A stretch of DNA of 30,387 nt from WGOA01 sp964429745 (lineage in GTDB: Bacteria > Bacteroidota > Bacteroidia > Chitinophagales > BACL12), in the NCBI GenBank assembly GCA_964429745.1, contig CAYSDI010000039.1, forward strand, positions 1-30,387. Direction: 5' to 3'. A model generated the notes under the pieces. It did no database searches, was not told where the DNA came from, and saw only the letters and a list, made by a program, of their open reading frames with translations. A program made the translations under genes and the position numbers. Positions 14,803-24,141 of this stretch are shown piece by piece (within the stretch, counting starts at the first letter, position 1; each line of letters starts with the position of its first letter).

Positions 14803-17800
14803 ATGCGTAGCCTTCTGCAGCGCCTGCTCAATCCCTGGCTGTGGTTGGCCCTTGGCCTTCTGTGCGGGTTGACGGGCCCATTGTCCGATGCGTGGCAACC
14901 CGCATCCAACCGAACTGCCGTCTGGGCCAACCGGCACTCTCAGGCTATAGAAGCCAATTTTCGCCAACTGGACACCAGACTGGGTGCCCTGCTCCGCGAT
15001 TCGGCCCTGCTGAACGATCTGGCCACCGGCTGCCTTGACGCACCGGATACGGAGCTGTTGCGGCAGACCCCCTTCGCCCTCTATATTTTTGAAAACAACC
15101 GCCTGGTTTGGTGGAATTCCAACCAGGTCCTGCCCGATCCGCTGCTGCCTGAGTTGGGCGAGCAACAGGTCATGGTCCGGTTGGCTAATGGTTTCTACGC
15201 GTTGCGCGGCGTTTCGTGGGCACAGTATCGAGCCATCGGCCTAATTCCCATTCGCCGCGAGTACAGCCTGGTCAACCGCTACCTGGAGCCGTCGTTTTTG
15301 CCCGAGCTCGGTATTCCGGAGCATGCGCTCTTGTTGGGTTCTGACCTGAGCACCAACACCATTCGCGATGCCCGGGGCACGCCCGTTTTTAGCCTGCTAT
15401 TTCCCCGGGGCAAACAGAACGCGTGGTCGTGGCAACTGTTGCTCGGGTTAGCCTGCCTGTTTTTCTCTTTCCTGGGGCTTTACCTCCTCGCGCGGCGCTG
15501 GATCCTTCTCGGCCACAACCTGGCGGCCACCCTGCTGCTGATCATTGCCCTGTACCTTTTGCATACGGTGTTCCGCCTGCGGCTTTGGCCAACCGACTGG
15601 TTTCATTTGCCGCTTTTCGACCCGCACTATTACGCCTCCCCCGGCATCGCCGGGTCGCTTGGGCAACTCATTATGGATGCTGCCTTAGCGGGAGTCCTCG
15701 GCTTGTTTTTGTTGCGCATGGTCTCTCCAGGACCCTGGTTTAGCAAATTGCCCGGTCCGCCCTGGTTGAGCGCGGCGCTTCCGGTGGTGTTGCTGTTGGG
15801 CTTGTTCCGAATTGTGGTGAACGTGTTTTTCAGCCTCGTGGCCGATTCCAACATTTCATTTAACCTGGACAATTTCCTGGTGCTTGACGCTTTCAGTTTC
15901 GCCGGATTGCTGGCGGCGGCCTTGTTGCTCGCCAACCTTTTCCTAATGGGCCGATGGCTGGCCAGAGCCTGGAAGCGGGTAGCCCTAACAGCTTGGCAGC
16001 GCTATTCCGCAATGGCCCTGGGCAGCATAATTTATGTTATGCTGGTGGTCTTTTTACCGCTTGGCGACGAGCCTTTTATGTTCCAGCACTTATTCAGTGC
16101 ATGGATTTTTTTGGGCCTGTCGCTTTGGTTTTCCACAGCAGACCGACAAGAAAACGGATTGCCCGGTTTGCTCATCTGGGCAGCGTATTTTGCAGCCTTT
16201 GCAGCGGCTCTGCTTATTCGCACGGAAACCCAACGCGAAGAAGCGGAATTGCGCCGCTACGCCTACCGTTTGGCTTCCGATGAGGACCCGGTCATGGAAT
16301 ACCTCTTTGCCGGTGTGGCCAATGCCATTCAACGCGACCCGGTAGTGCGTTCCTTGTTTGCCGATGCCTATCCGGCTGTGCGCCGCGCCAACGAACAGAT
16401 CGTCAACAGTTACCTCAGCCAATACTATGACCGTTACCGGATCAGCCTCTCGTACTTTGATGCCCAGGGCCGTGCACTGCACAGCGACCCTTCGCCCGGA
16501 AAGATATACCTGGACAGCCTGATTCAAGCGCAGTCAGAAGAAACGGGCGCAGAGGGTCTTTTTCATCTTTTGCACGGGGGAAGGATGGCGTACCTGGCGC
16601 GAATTCCTGTTCAGGCTGGAGGCACTGCTACGGCCACGCCCGATAGGCGAGGCACCGACTCCATCCCTTTGGAGGGTGCGCGACAGGGTGGTGGTACGGG
16701 AATGGTTTACCTGCGGCTTGAAAGCAAAGTGCTGAGTGGAGCAAGCTTGTACCCGGAACTGCTCATGCGCGATGCCGGGGCCAAGGACCCCGAGGGCTAT
16801 GACCATGCCCTGTACCGCGGCGATAGGCTGCTCAGCCAAAACGGTGATTTTCCCTACCCCCTGACCTTGCCGGACGCGTGGAATGCAGGGCAGGAGTTTT
16901 TGAGCCTGGAAGACGAAGGGGCGATTCATCTTATTCACCGCACACGCGGAAACAAAGTGGTGGTGCTCAGCCGCGAGCCCGCCGGTTGGATTGTCCCGCT
17001 TTCGCTGTTCTCTTACTTGTTCTTGTTCATCCTCATTTTGACCACCCTTTTAGTGGCACCGGTTTACCTCATTCAGCGTCTGATGGGACCCCAATCGCTC
17101 GCTGCGGTGTTTAGCTTTAGCCTGCGCGGTCGCATTCAAAGTTTTGTGGTGCTGTTGACGCTTTTGTCGTTCGTCATTATTGGGGCCATTACCATTTCTT
17201 ACTTCAATCAACAAAGCCAGTCGTATCACCGAAGCCGATTGCTTCGTAAACTCACGGCAGTGGCCTCCGAAATTGAGTACGAATCTTCAGGGGGAGCGCA
17301 GGGTGTTGACCCAATTCGGCGAAACTTGCCCGACTGGCCCTTCGACCGGGGCATCCGCTCCGATCTGGGAGCGCTGAGCGAAATTCATGCTATTGACTTA
17401 AACATATACGACACACTTGGAATTCTTCAACAATCCTCGCAGCCGGACATTTTTACGCGCGGCTTACTGGGCCGCATGATGGATCCAGCGGCCTGGGCTT
17501 CGATGTCGCGCGCGGGAAGTTCGCATTGGGTGCAAACCGAACAGATTGGCAACCTGGCCTACCTGAGTGCCTACCGACCGCTCCAAACCTCTGCGGGCAA
17601 AACGGTGGCCTACCTGCACATGCCCTACTTTGCCAAAGAAAAAAACCAACGCCAGGAAGTAGCTGGATTCATGGTTGCGTTAATAAACGTATATGTTCTT
17701 TTATTGGTAGCGGCGGGTTTAGTAGCTCTCGGTATTTCCAATTCGGTGACGCGCTCGCTGACTCGGATTAGTGCACAGTTCCAGAAAATCAGGGTAGGGG

Positions 17801-18606
17801 AGCGCAACGAGCCGATAGCCTGGAAAAGCAACGATGAAATCGGGCTGCTGGTGGCGGAGTACAACAAAATGTTGGGCGAATTGGAACGCAGCGCAGCGCT
17901 GCTTGCGCGCTCAGAGCGCGAGAGTGCGTGGCGCGAAATGGCGCGCCAGGTGGCCCATGAAATTAAAAACCCGCTGACGCCCATGCGGCTTTCCATCCAG
18001 CACCTGCAGCGCACCATTGCCGCAGGTGATCCGCGCGCCGAAGAACTCACCGCCCGGGTCAGCCGAACCCTGTTGGAGCAGATTGAAACGCTGTCGCATA
18101 TCGCCACAGAGTTCAGCAATTTCGCGCAAATGCCCACGCCCAGCCCGGAACAAGTAGATCTGGGAGCGGTGCTGCGCAGCGTAGTCGAGCTCTACGAAGC
18201 CGAGGAAGTGGCTGACATTCAGCTCTCGATGCCCGCCGCAGGCGTGCAGGTTTGGGCGGACCGCCAACAATTACAAAGGGTTTTTAGCAACCTGTTGAAA
18301 AACGCCATCCAGGCCATCCCCGATGACCGAAAAGGGCAGATCAGGGTGGTCATGGCCAGCTTTGCCGGACAGGTGCGCGTGCAGGTGGTGGACAACGGCT
18401 CCGGCATCGATGAAGACCAGCGGACGCGGGTTTTTGTGCCCAATTTCACCACCAAAAACTCCGGTATGGGCCTAGGGCTGGCCATGAGCAAAAACATCGT
18501 CGAATACGCTGGCGGTCGCATTGATTTTGAAAGTCAGCCGGGTATTGGAACCGCGTTTAGCGTAACCTTGCCAGTGTTTGTTCCTGGCCAAGGCCCTTCG
18601 CCATAA
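14803..18606 (+). CDS. Very large multi-pass membrane sensor histidine kinase, NtrY-like transmitter
   Basis: This 1267-residue protein has a membrane helix at about 7-25 and an extracytoplasmic region to about 205. Eight hydrophobic segments follow (about 206-474), then a hydrophilic domain of about 250 residues and two more helices (about 728-757 and 780-802). After a domain of about 150 residues come a last helix (about 951-980), a HAMP-like linker and the transmitter. The H-box AHEIKNPLTPMRLS carries the phosphoacceptor His1052. The ATPase shows N-box NLLKNAIQAI (near 1163), G1 DNGSGID (near 1197) and G2 GMGLGLA (near 1221). HEIKNPLTPM is typical of NtrY/nitrogen-type kinases. No response regulator is adjacent (hemL follows after 32 nt), so it is an orphan. 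Its start codon is close to a -7 box. Confidence 0.92.
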   Translation: MRSLLQRLLNPWLWLALGLLCGLTGPLSDAWQPASNRTAVWANRHSQAIEANFRQLDTRLGALLRDSALLNDLATGCLDAPDTELLRQTPFALYIFENNRLVWWNSNQVLPDPLLPELGEQQVMVRLANGFYALRGVSWAQYRAIGLIPIRREYSLVNRYLEPSFLPELGIPEHALLLGSDLSTNTIRDARGTPVFSLLFPRGKQNAWSWQLLLGLACLFFSFLGLYLLARRWILLGHNLAATLLLIIALYLLHTVFRLRLWPTDWFHLPLFDPHYYASPGIAGSLGQLIMDAALAGVLGLFLLRMVSPGPWFSKLPGPPWLSAALPVVLLLGLFRIVVNVFFSLVADSNISFNLDNFLVLDAFSFAGLLAAALLLANLFLMGRWLARAWKRVALTAWQRYSAMALGSIIYVMLVVFLPLGDEPFMFQHLFSAWIFLGLSLWFSTADRQENGLPGLLIWAAYFAAFAAALLIRTETQREEAELRRYAYRLASDEDPVMEYLFAGVANAIQRDPVVRSLFADAYPAVRRANEQIVNSYLSQYYDRYRISLSYFDAQGRALHSDPSPGKIYLDSLIQAQSEETGAEGLFHLLHGGRMAYLARIPVQAGGTATATPDRRGTDSIPLEGARQGGGTGMVYLRLESKVLSGASLYPELLMRDAGAKDPEGYDHALYRGDRLLSQNGDFPYPLTLPDAWNAGQEFLSLEDEGAIHLIHRTRGNKVVVLSREPAGWIVPLSLFSYLFLFILILTTLLVAPVYLIQRLMGPQSLAAVFSFSLRGRIQSFVVLLTLLSFVIIGAITISYFNQQSQSYHRSRLLRKLTAVASEIEYESSGGAQGVDPIRRNLPDWPFDRGIRSDLGALSEIHAIDLNIYDTLGILQQSSQPDIFTRGLLGRMMDPAAWASMSRAGSSHWVQTEQIGNLAYLSAYRPLQTSAGKTVAYLHMPYFAKEKNQRQEVAGFMVALINVYVLLLVAAGLVALGISNSVTRSLTRISAQFQKIRVGERNEPIAWKSNDEIGLLVAEYNKMLGELERSAALLARSERESAWREMARQVAHEIKNPLTPMRLSIQHLQRTIAAGDPRAEELTARVSRTLLEQIETLSHIATEFSNFAQMPTPSPEQVDLGAVLRSVVELYEAEEVADIQLSMPAAGVQVWADRQQLQRVFSNLLKNAIQAIPDDRKGQIRVVMASFAGQVRVQVVDNGSGIDEDQRTRVFVPNFTTKNSGMGLGLAMSKNIVEYAGGRIDFESQPGIGTAFSVTLPVFVPGQGPSP

Positions 18607-18638
18607 CCCTTTCTATTCATACGTTTTTTTTCTTAACC

Positions 18639-19928
18639 ATGGACCGCAGCCGAAGCACCGCCTTGTTTGAAACCGCGCAAACCCTGTTTCCAGGCGGGGT
18701 GTCCAGCCCTGTTCGCGCGTTTAAGTCGGTTTACGGACCACCGTTGTTCATTCAGCGCGGTTCTGGCCCCTGGATTTGGGATGCCGATGATCACCGCTTT
18801 CTGGATTTTTGTGCTTCGTGGGGACCGCTCATCCACGGCCACGCCCACCCGGATGTGCTGCAAGCCATCATGGCCACCGCGGTAAACGGCACCTCCTTTG
18901 GTACCCCGACCCGCTGCGAGAACGCGCTCGGCAGCCTGATTCTGAACCACCACCGCTACCTGGAACGCCTCCGTTTCGTCAGCTCTGGAACCGAAGCCGT
19001 GATGTCCGCGCTGCGCCTGGCGCGCGGCGCAACCGGTCGCAACAAAATTGTCAAGTTCGAAGGGTGTTATCACGGACACACTGACTCGTTGCTGGTTCGG
19101 GCAGGGTCGGGCCTGGCTACGATGGGAGTATCCACCTCTGCGGGTATTCCTGAAGCTTTTGCCGCGCAAACCCTTGTTCTTGAACTGGACGACGAAGCAG
19201 CTTTTGCCCGTTTGGCTGAAGAGCAAGGTCACGACATCGCAGCGGTGATCATCGAGCCTATTCCCGCCAATAACGGATTGCTTTTACAGCGACCGGAATA
19301 CCTGCAATCGCTCCGCCAAACCTGCGACCGCCACGGCATCCTGCTCATTTTTGACGAAGTTATCAGCGGTTTCCGCATCGGTTTTGAGGGAGCTTCAGGC
19401 TATTACGGCATCAAACCCGATCTCATCACCATGGGCAAGGTGATTGGGGGGGGGCTGCCTGTCGGCGCTTATGGCGGCCGCCGCGACCTGATGGAAATGG
19501 TCGCGCCCATGGGCAACGTCTACCAGGCCGGTACGCTGAGCGGCAACCCCGTGGCCATGGCCTCCGGATGTGCGCAGCTTTATCGCTGCCTCCAACCCGG
19601 CTTTTATGAAAGTCTGGCCGCCCGCACCGAGGCATTCTGCCATACCATTGAAAATGTTATTGCGGCGAAGGGCTGGCCGGTGCAGGTGGTCCGGCTTGGG
19701 TCCATCTTCTGGCTGGCTTTTGCCGACGCTGCGCCCATCCGCCGCGCTTCCGCCATTCGCCCTGAATCCATGGAGCCGTTCAAGCGCCTTCACAAAGCGC
19801 TGCTGGATCGCGGGGTTTACTTGGGTCCGTCGGGATACGAAGTGGCGTTTGTTTCTTCCGTGCACACTGAAGCCATCCTGGACGAAGGGGCGGCATTGTT
19901 GGTGCAGGCGCTTGGGGAGGTGTTTTGA
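18639..19928 (+). CDS. hemL: Glutamate-1-semialdehyde 2,1-aminomutase
   Basis: HemL converts glutamate-1-semialdehyde to 5-aminolevulinate, the committed precursor of heme, in the C5 pathway. The 429-residue length is standard for this PLP aminotransferase family. The N-terminus has LFPGGVSSPVRAFKSV and the middle has SSGTEAVMSALRLARG and KFEGCYHGHTDSLLVRAGSG. LIFDEVISGFR precedes the PLP lysine Lys267 in TMGKVIGGGLPVGAYGG, whose glycines are encoded partly by a G9 run (19446-19454). GNVYQAGTLSGNPVAMA follows. The ATG at 18639 has no clear Shine-Dalgarno. The other heme gene in view, hemH, is about 6 kb downstream. The decayed island begins right after its stop. Confidence 0.97.
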   Translation: MDRSRSTALFETAQTLFPGGVSSPVRAFKSVYGPPLFIQRGSGPWIWDADDHRFLDFCASWGPLIHGHAHPDVLQAIMATAVNGTSFGTPTRCENALGSLILNHHRYLERLRFVSSGTEAVMSALRLARGATGRNKIVKFEGCYHGHTDSLLVRAGSGLATMGVSTSAGIPEAFAAQTLVLELDDEAAFARLAEEQGHDIAAVIIEPIPANNGLLLQRPEYLQSLRQTCDRHGILLIFDEVISGFRIGFEGASGYYGIKPDLITMGKVIGGGLPVGAYGGRRDLMEMVAPMGNVYQAGTLSGNPVAMASGCAQLYRCLQPGFYESLAARTEAFCHTIENVIAAKGWPVQVVRLGSIFWLAFADAAPIRRASAIRPESMEPFKRLHKALLDRGVYLGPSGYEVAFVSSVHTEAILDEGAALLVQALGEVF

Positions 19929-19972
19929 GGCAAGCGCACTTTGAAAGAAATGCCTGCCTGGAAGCGCTTGCC
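19929..19972. repeat. 9-bp inverted repeat after hemL
   Basis: ggcaagcgc (19929-19937) and gcgcttgcc (19964-19972) are exact inverted copies around a 26-nt loop, immediately after the hemL stop. There is no T tract on either side, so any terminator role would be weak. It marks the junction between hemL and the decayed minus-strand gene. Confidence 0.55.
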
Positions 19973-19989
19973 CACTGGTTCAAGACCCT

Positions 19990-21147
19990 TCAAAGGATCT
20001 TAGAGACACAGTGCAAGCCGCCATTCTGGGCATTTGCTGTAGAAGCATGGAGATGCATGGCAAAGACTTTCGTGTTGTATTTCGCAAATACTGCGGTCGT
20101 CACGCTTAATGCTTCATCGATTTCTCGTCGGCTAAGCCAATACTCAGAAAGGTGCCCAAGAGTGGGCGTTGCAATGAAGTAGACTCCCTGATCTGCTTGG
20201 TGCACCAGCAGGCCATTGGTAAAGCTGTGGATCCCCTGATTTGGTTTTCCAAATAAAATTGGAATTCGTTCCAGAAGTACAGTCTTCCCCAGCGTTTTCT
20301 CCAAATTTTGGAGCGATTGTACAAGATGGTCCAACAGCTGGGCCATTTGTTGTGCTCCCCATTTATCACTTTTCGGAGCTAAACGATTAAAGAGCACAGT
20401 TGGCTTGATTTCCCCAATAAAAAATATTACTCTGTCGTTTTCCTCTATCGCAGTTAAATAAAGGTCCAAATGATAAAAAGTGTACGCGAGGCGATCTTGA
20501 ATCAGACCCATGATTGCCTTTAAATCTCCGATGTCATGATAAACAGCAACAGGCTAAGGTAGATGAATGGTTGTCCAAACATCATGAACATGGTCAGCCA
20601 TGCAAATTTCAAGAAAGTTAGGCTGACTGCGTCTTCTGTATTCTAAAATAGTGGCTCCTATTAATACAATATTGTCTAGTACAAATAAGTCGCCCCCTTG
20701 AAGAATAACTTTTGGCTCTTTGATTCTATATAAACTATTTTGTGTGTCGTTGGGCCACTGATACTCGTCCGCTTTTAGGTGAACGATTGTTTCATTTGTG
20801 CCAGAAAAGAGCAAAACAAAGGCATCTTGGACCCAGAATCTTGGACCATTTGGCATATACTGCTTCAAGGATTTATTGCTTGGGGGAACGGTTATGACAA
20901 AGACATCAAATCCATAAAAAATACTTTTAATGGACGTTTCCGTTAGTTGCTGTGGAATATTTGGGATTAAGGAACTTTTGGGATCGGGGTGCTCCTGTAC
21001 AGTCTGATCAGCATAATCGTTAGGTATGTAATCTTGAAAGAATATGATTTTGGGCTTTTTCCATTCTGTCGGCCATCCCAAGGTAATGGCTCGAGCAAAT
21101 TCCCTGGTTAGAACCTCTACATTAAAGGAGAGGGCAATGGCTTGCAC
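19990..21147 (-). pseudogene. Guanidine-modifying-enzyme-like gene (deiminase/amidinotransferase fold) cut by an in-frame TAG
   Basis: Two open frames on the minus strand (21147-20554 and 20511-19990) are in the same frame, separated by one TAG (20556-20554) and 14 sense codons. Together they give about 385 residues. Read through, they show motifs in the order of the arginine/agmatine deiminase superfamily: PRFWVQDAF (substrate Asp), KVILQGGDLFVLDN (family E/D-GG position), YHLDLYLT (HxD catalytic His/Asp), and the C-terminal NGGLHCVS with the nucleophilic Cys. No single half has all of these. The E-GG glutamate is Gln here, so activity is doubtful even if full length. The start is a GTG after aaaggagag. 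An ATG at 20511 could restart translation, so a two-chain product is possible. Fold assignment is from motifs only; the substrate is unknown. Confidence 0.6.
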
Positions 21148-21201
21148 CTCTCCTTTGGAACTGTGTCACAGACTTGAACGCGTAGAAAACGGCAAAAGGC
21201 T

Positions 21202-21812
21202 TTACGTTAAAATTTTGTAGAACGTTTGATTGGTAGCGAATTTAAATGCGCTTAAGGTATTGACTGGGTTAGTGGTGTCTTTAATGAGACAATTCAAGAT
21301 GCCACTATAAAATATAAATTTAAAGTATGCAATAAAATTATCGTCTAATTTTGTTATTCTAAAGGGTTTGCCAGTTACTGGTCTAACATCACCAATTCCG
21401 ATGATTCCTGCAATTGCAGAACCTACAAATTCCTGAAAGAAGTAACAATTAAAGGCTGAATCGCTTTAAAGATAATCCACAAATCCCGTTGAAGGATTTG
21501 GCGCCTCTTCCGTAATTTCCAGGAAATTACTTCCTCCATTTAAAGATATTTTTAATTTGTACGTTTTAGTTTCATCAAAACAAGCAGTGTGGTAAAGTTG
21601 GCGTTCACATTAAGAGCTACCAGGAAGAATTTTGATGTTGCGAAATCAAATTTGATCCTGAAGTCAAAGTATTGTGGCATGTTAAACGAGGGCATGGCAG
21701 AGCGTTTTAGGTTACTCCAAAGTAAGCGGAGAGTGGTAAGCCAGTTTGAACAGAAAATTGTCTTTTTAGCAAATCCTGAGTAATGAAATTCATACTTGCT
21801 TGAGAGACTGTT
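21202..21812 (-). pseudogene. Possible remnant of an unrecognised minus-strand gene
   Basis: This AT-rich stretch has no long intact frame. The minus-strand frame 21600-21202 reads protein-like (for example KLKISLNGGSNFLEITEE and GKPFRITKLDDNFIAYFKF), with one internal TAA (21468-21466), and ends at a TAA (21204-21202). It has no in-frame ATG. Upstream, another minus frame is open from 21812 to 21555 (reads FNMPQYFDFRIKFDFATSKF), which would need a frameshift near 21580-21600 to join. A competing 64-codon plus-strand frame exists at 21589-21783. I do not recognise the product. It may be a decayed gene in the same orientation as the deiminase-like gene. Confidence 0.3.
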
Positions 21813-23329
21813 TTATATTGGTACCTTATCTCTCTTTTGCTAGGACTACTTTGCAGGAAGCGTACAATCTGGTCCAATCGCTGGAACACAACGAGCTACG
21901 GTATGTCAGTTGGTTTATGAAACTGAGGAGCGGCGAAACTGAAAAGAATGATGTGGTGCTGCTTGCCATGCTCACAGACTTGCCTACATACAATGAAACC
22001 GAATTGGAAGACCAGCTCTCGCAGCACCACAGCCTTAAAAAGTTTACAGCTTCCTCAGTCGCCCGCCTAATCAAGGGCATATTAAAGGCGCTGCGCGCAT
22101 ATCGCGAGGAGAACAGTATTGAATTAAAGTTGCGCAACATGCTGGAGGATGATGCCATCCTAAAGGATAGATTGATCAATGGCGTACGATAAAAATGGTT
22201 GAATAAATTATGCGATAAATCTTTAAAATATAAAATATAGTATGTTTTATTAGAATTACTAGACCGCCAGATTCTGCAGTATTTGTCGTCAAAAAGTGAT
22301 GTTGCCCTTATTCATGAAAAGCTGGCTTTGCTGGAACAAACTACAAAGGCCAGAGATTACGTGCACAGGTTGCAGGTGCTGTACTATCGTTTTTTTACTA
22401 TGTACCGGATGGGTACTCCCTTACACCAGGAGCAAATGGAACGCTGTGAGCAGGACTTTGCTTTACTAAACAGAGATCAGGAAACCCATGCCAAGGCATT
22501 TTTTATCAAAAACCTACATCTGAACACCTCCTGCATGCTTCAATCACTCATTGGCAACAAAGCCATGGTGTATCAATTGCGGTATGAGCAAATGTTGTGG
22601 TGGGAAGCACATCCGACTATGCCGGAGTACCGATTGATTAATTACACAATGGTTTTGTCGAATTACCTGGTATCCTCCTTCGAAGTGGGAAATTTTCGCA
22701 ATTTCCCCGCTACTCTGCAGAAGCTTTAGGATTTGCCGGTATTACCGCTGGATGACGAGGGGGAAGTGTTTCAGAACGTTACTTTTCTTGAACTCGTGCT
22801 TTACATGAACCAAGATCGCTTTCAGGAGGCCCTGGTGTTGATCCCTATTATTGAATCTGGCCTCCTTAAATACAGTAAAAAAGTCAATGATGCTAAGAAA
22901 ATTTCATTTTCTTATAATATAATGATTGTTTTTTTTGAATTGGCTGATTATGAATGCTGCATTGATTGGGTCAACAAGGTAAAACAGTTCAAGACTGCGC
23001 ACCGGGTGGATATTCAGGCCAGGGTGTTTATTCTGGAACTTGCGGCTCACTACAGTTTAGAAAACAGCATGATTTTAGAGAGCTCACTCCGTAACACCCG
23101 GCGTCGATTCCAAAAAGAGAACAGATTTAGTGCTTATGAACAGGGATTGTTCAAGCGAATTCGAGCCCTGATTTTAACGGGCCCTGACAAACATTACAAA
23201 GCATTAAGCGATCTGAATGAGTTGTTAATGAATTGCGAATCGGACGTAAAAGGTGATCAAAGTTATTGCCTCGAAGAATTGCTGCGTTGGGTAAATCGGA
23301 CCAACTACCAGAAAAAAGGGCCGCGATAG
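21800..23329 (+). pseudogene. Helical-repeat-like hypothetical gene interrupted by TAA, TAG and TAG without frame loss
   Basis: Three open segments (21800-22189, 22241-22729 and 22733-23326) lie in one frame, separated only by a TAA at 22190, a TAG at 22238 and a TAG at 22730. Read through, they give about 510 codons ending at a TAG at 23327. Content is helical and rich in Leu, Glu, Lys and aromatics, like tetratricopeptide-type repeats (YVLLELLDRQILQYL, then HEKLALLEQTTKARDYV, then FQEALVLIPIIESGLL). It resembles a family of hypothetical proteins I associate with Saprospiria-type Bacteroidota (N-terminus NELRYVSWFMKL, then a DNA-binding-like helical bundle), but I cannot name it. No convincing ATG lies at the 5' end; TTG 21800 or TTG 21849 are possible. 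The stretch around the first two stops is very AT-rich. Confidence 0.6.
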
Positions 23330-23344
23330 TTGTCTATCGCGGTC
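23312..23344 (-). terminator. Intrinsic terminator of the 23.4-kb minus-strand gene
   Basis: Arms 23344-23334 and 23329-23319 form a 9-bp perfect GC-rich stem with a 4-nt loop. In the minus direction CCC and six T (23317-23312) follow. The plus direction has no T tract. It lies 34 nt beyond the stop at 23378 and overlaps the final TAG of the plus-strand pseudogene. Confidence 0.75.
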
Positions 23345-23377
23345 ACTCCAGAACAAAAAAGGACAAACAGGAAGACA

Positions 23378-23956
23378 TTAACCAAAGAATCCTCTAATAG
23401 AAACCAAATACTTACTCCCTCTTTCACCAAACTCAAACTCTCTTGGAAAGGTATCTGCAGCGCTCTCCGAAAGGAAAAGCGAGTAGGAATGTGAGCCCAA
23501 GTAGTCGTCCATCTTGAAGTACTTCAAGGTTTCGATGGCGACTTTCATCGCCGTGTATTGCTGTGGGATCCGGGTTTGTTTCGCAGGAATAGTTCCAATA
23601 CCCTTTCGAATGGTTTCCCAGGGAAAGGTTTGTCCCGTCCCAGCATTGCAAGCCTCGTTCAGAATCCGATCGTAAATCACATCTTCGACTTTGTTGTAAA
23701 TCACCGTGGTAATGATGGCCCCAAGGGTTTCAGCGGCAACAGCAATTTGAACAGACTTAGGCAGCCCTGACCAAATGTCGCCGGTGCAAACATTTTCCTG
23801 CAGCGGGATAATTACCCCGTGCGGCTTTAGTGGACCCTTCACAGAAATGGGCACTACCAGGAAGCAGCCGTAGATGTTATCCTTGTTTCCCTGTAGTGTT
23901 TGTCGGACACAGCGTATTTTAGGGACATCCAGCGTAATGACTGGTTTAGTGCTCAT
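23378..23956 (-). CDS. Hypothetical protein, 192 residues
   Basis: I do not recognise this family. The preferred start is the ATG at 23956 (MSTKPVITLDVPKIRC). An upstream ATG at 23986 would add ten residues without a recognisable signal peptide. The sequence is mixed alpha/beta, soluble-looking and without membrane segments. Visible stretches are YGCFLVVPISVKGPLKPHGV, AVAAETLGAIITTVIYNKV and a C-terminal FGERGSKYLVSIRGFFG. It is the only intact gene of the 20-23.4 kb island and has its own intrinsic terminator. It is divergent from the sensor kinase at 24142. A one-mismatch -7 box (CATCTTTG, 24022-24015) lies upstream. Function unknown. Confidence 0.7.
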   Translation of the reverse strand: MSTKPVITLDVPKIRCVRQTLQGNKDNIYGCFLVVPISVKGPLKPHGVIIPLQENVCTGDIWSGLPKSVQIAVAAETLGAIITTVIYNKVEDVIYDRILNEACNAGTGQTFPWETIRKGIGTIPAKQTRIPQQYTAMKVAIETLKYFKMDDYLGSHSYSLFLSESAADTFPREFEFGERGSKYLVSIRGFFG

Positions 23957-24141
23957 GCTGGTGGCAGACAAACCCATAGCCAACATGTTTCGTGTACCCC
24001 TTGCTCCATGAAAACAAAGATGAGGGACGATATACCCCTGCTATAACCAAGAATTGCCCCGATTTATCAAGTCCTAAATTTGCTGCCCGATACCAGCTGT
24101 TCGCTTCCCAGCTCTGGCTTGAAAGACCGTATTTTGGGGGC

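Noticed and set aside
19929..19972. Inverted repeat after hemL as an intrinsic terminator
   Set aside because: The loop is 26 nt and no T tract follows on either strand.
21589..21783. 64-codon plus-strand frame as a gene
   Set aside because: No start support and no recognisable family; it competes with a minus-strand frame over the same bases, so neither is called as intact.
19990..23329. Recoding of TAG (amber suppression) to explain the interrupted genes
   Set aside because: The TonB receptor gene ends in TAG, and two of the five interruptions are TAA. No other gene in the window needs TAG readthrough.
23992..24141. Upstream extension of the 24.1-kb kinase to a GTG at 23992
   Set aside because: The extra 50 residues have no domain, and the ATG at 24142 gives a normal helix-first kinase.
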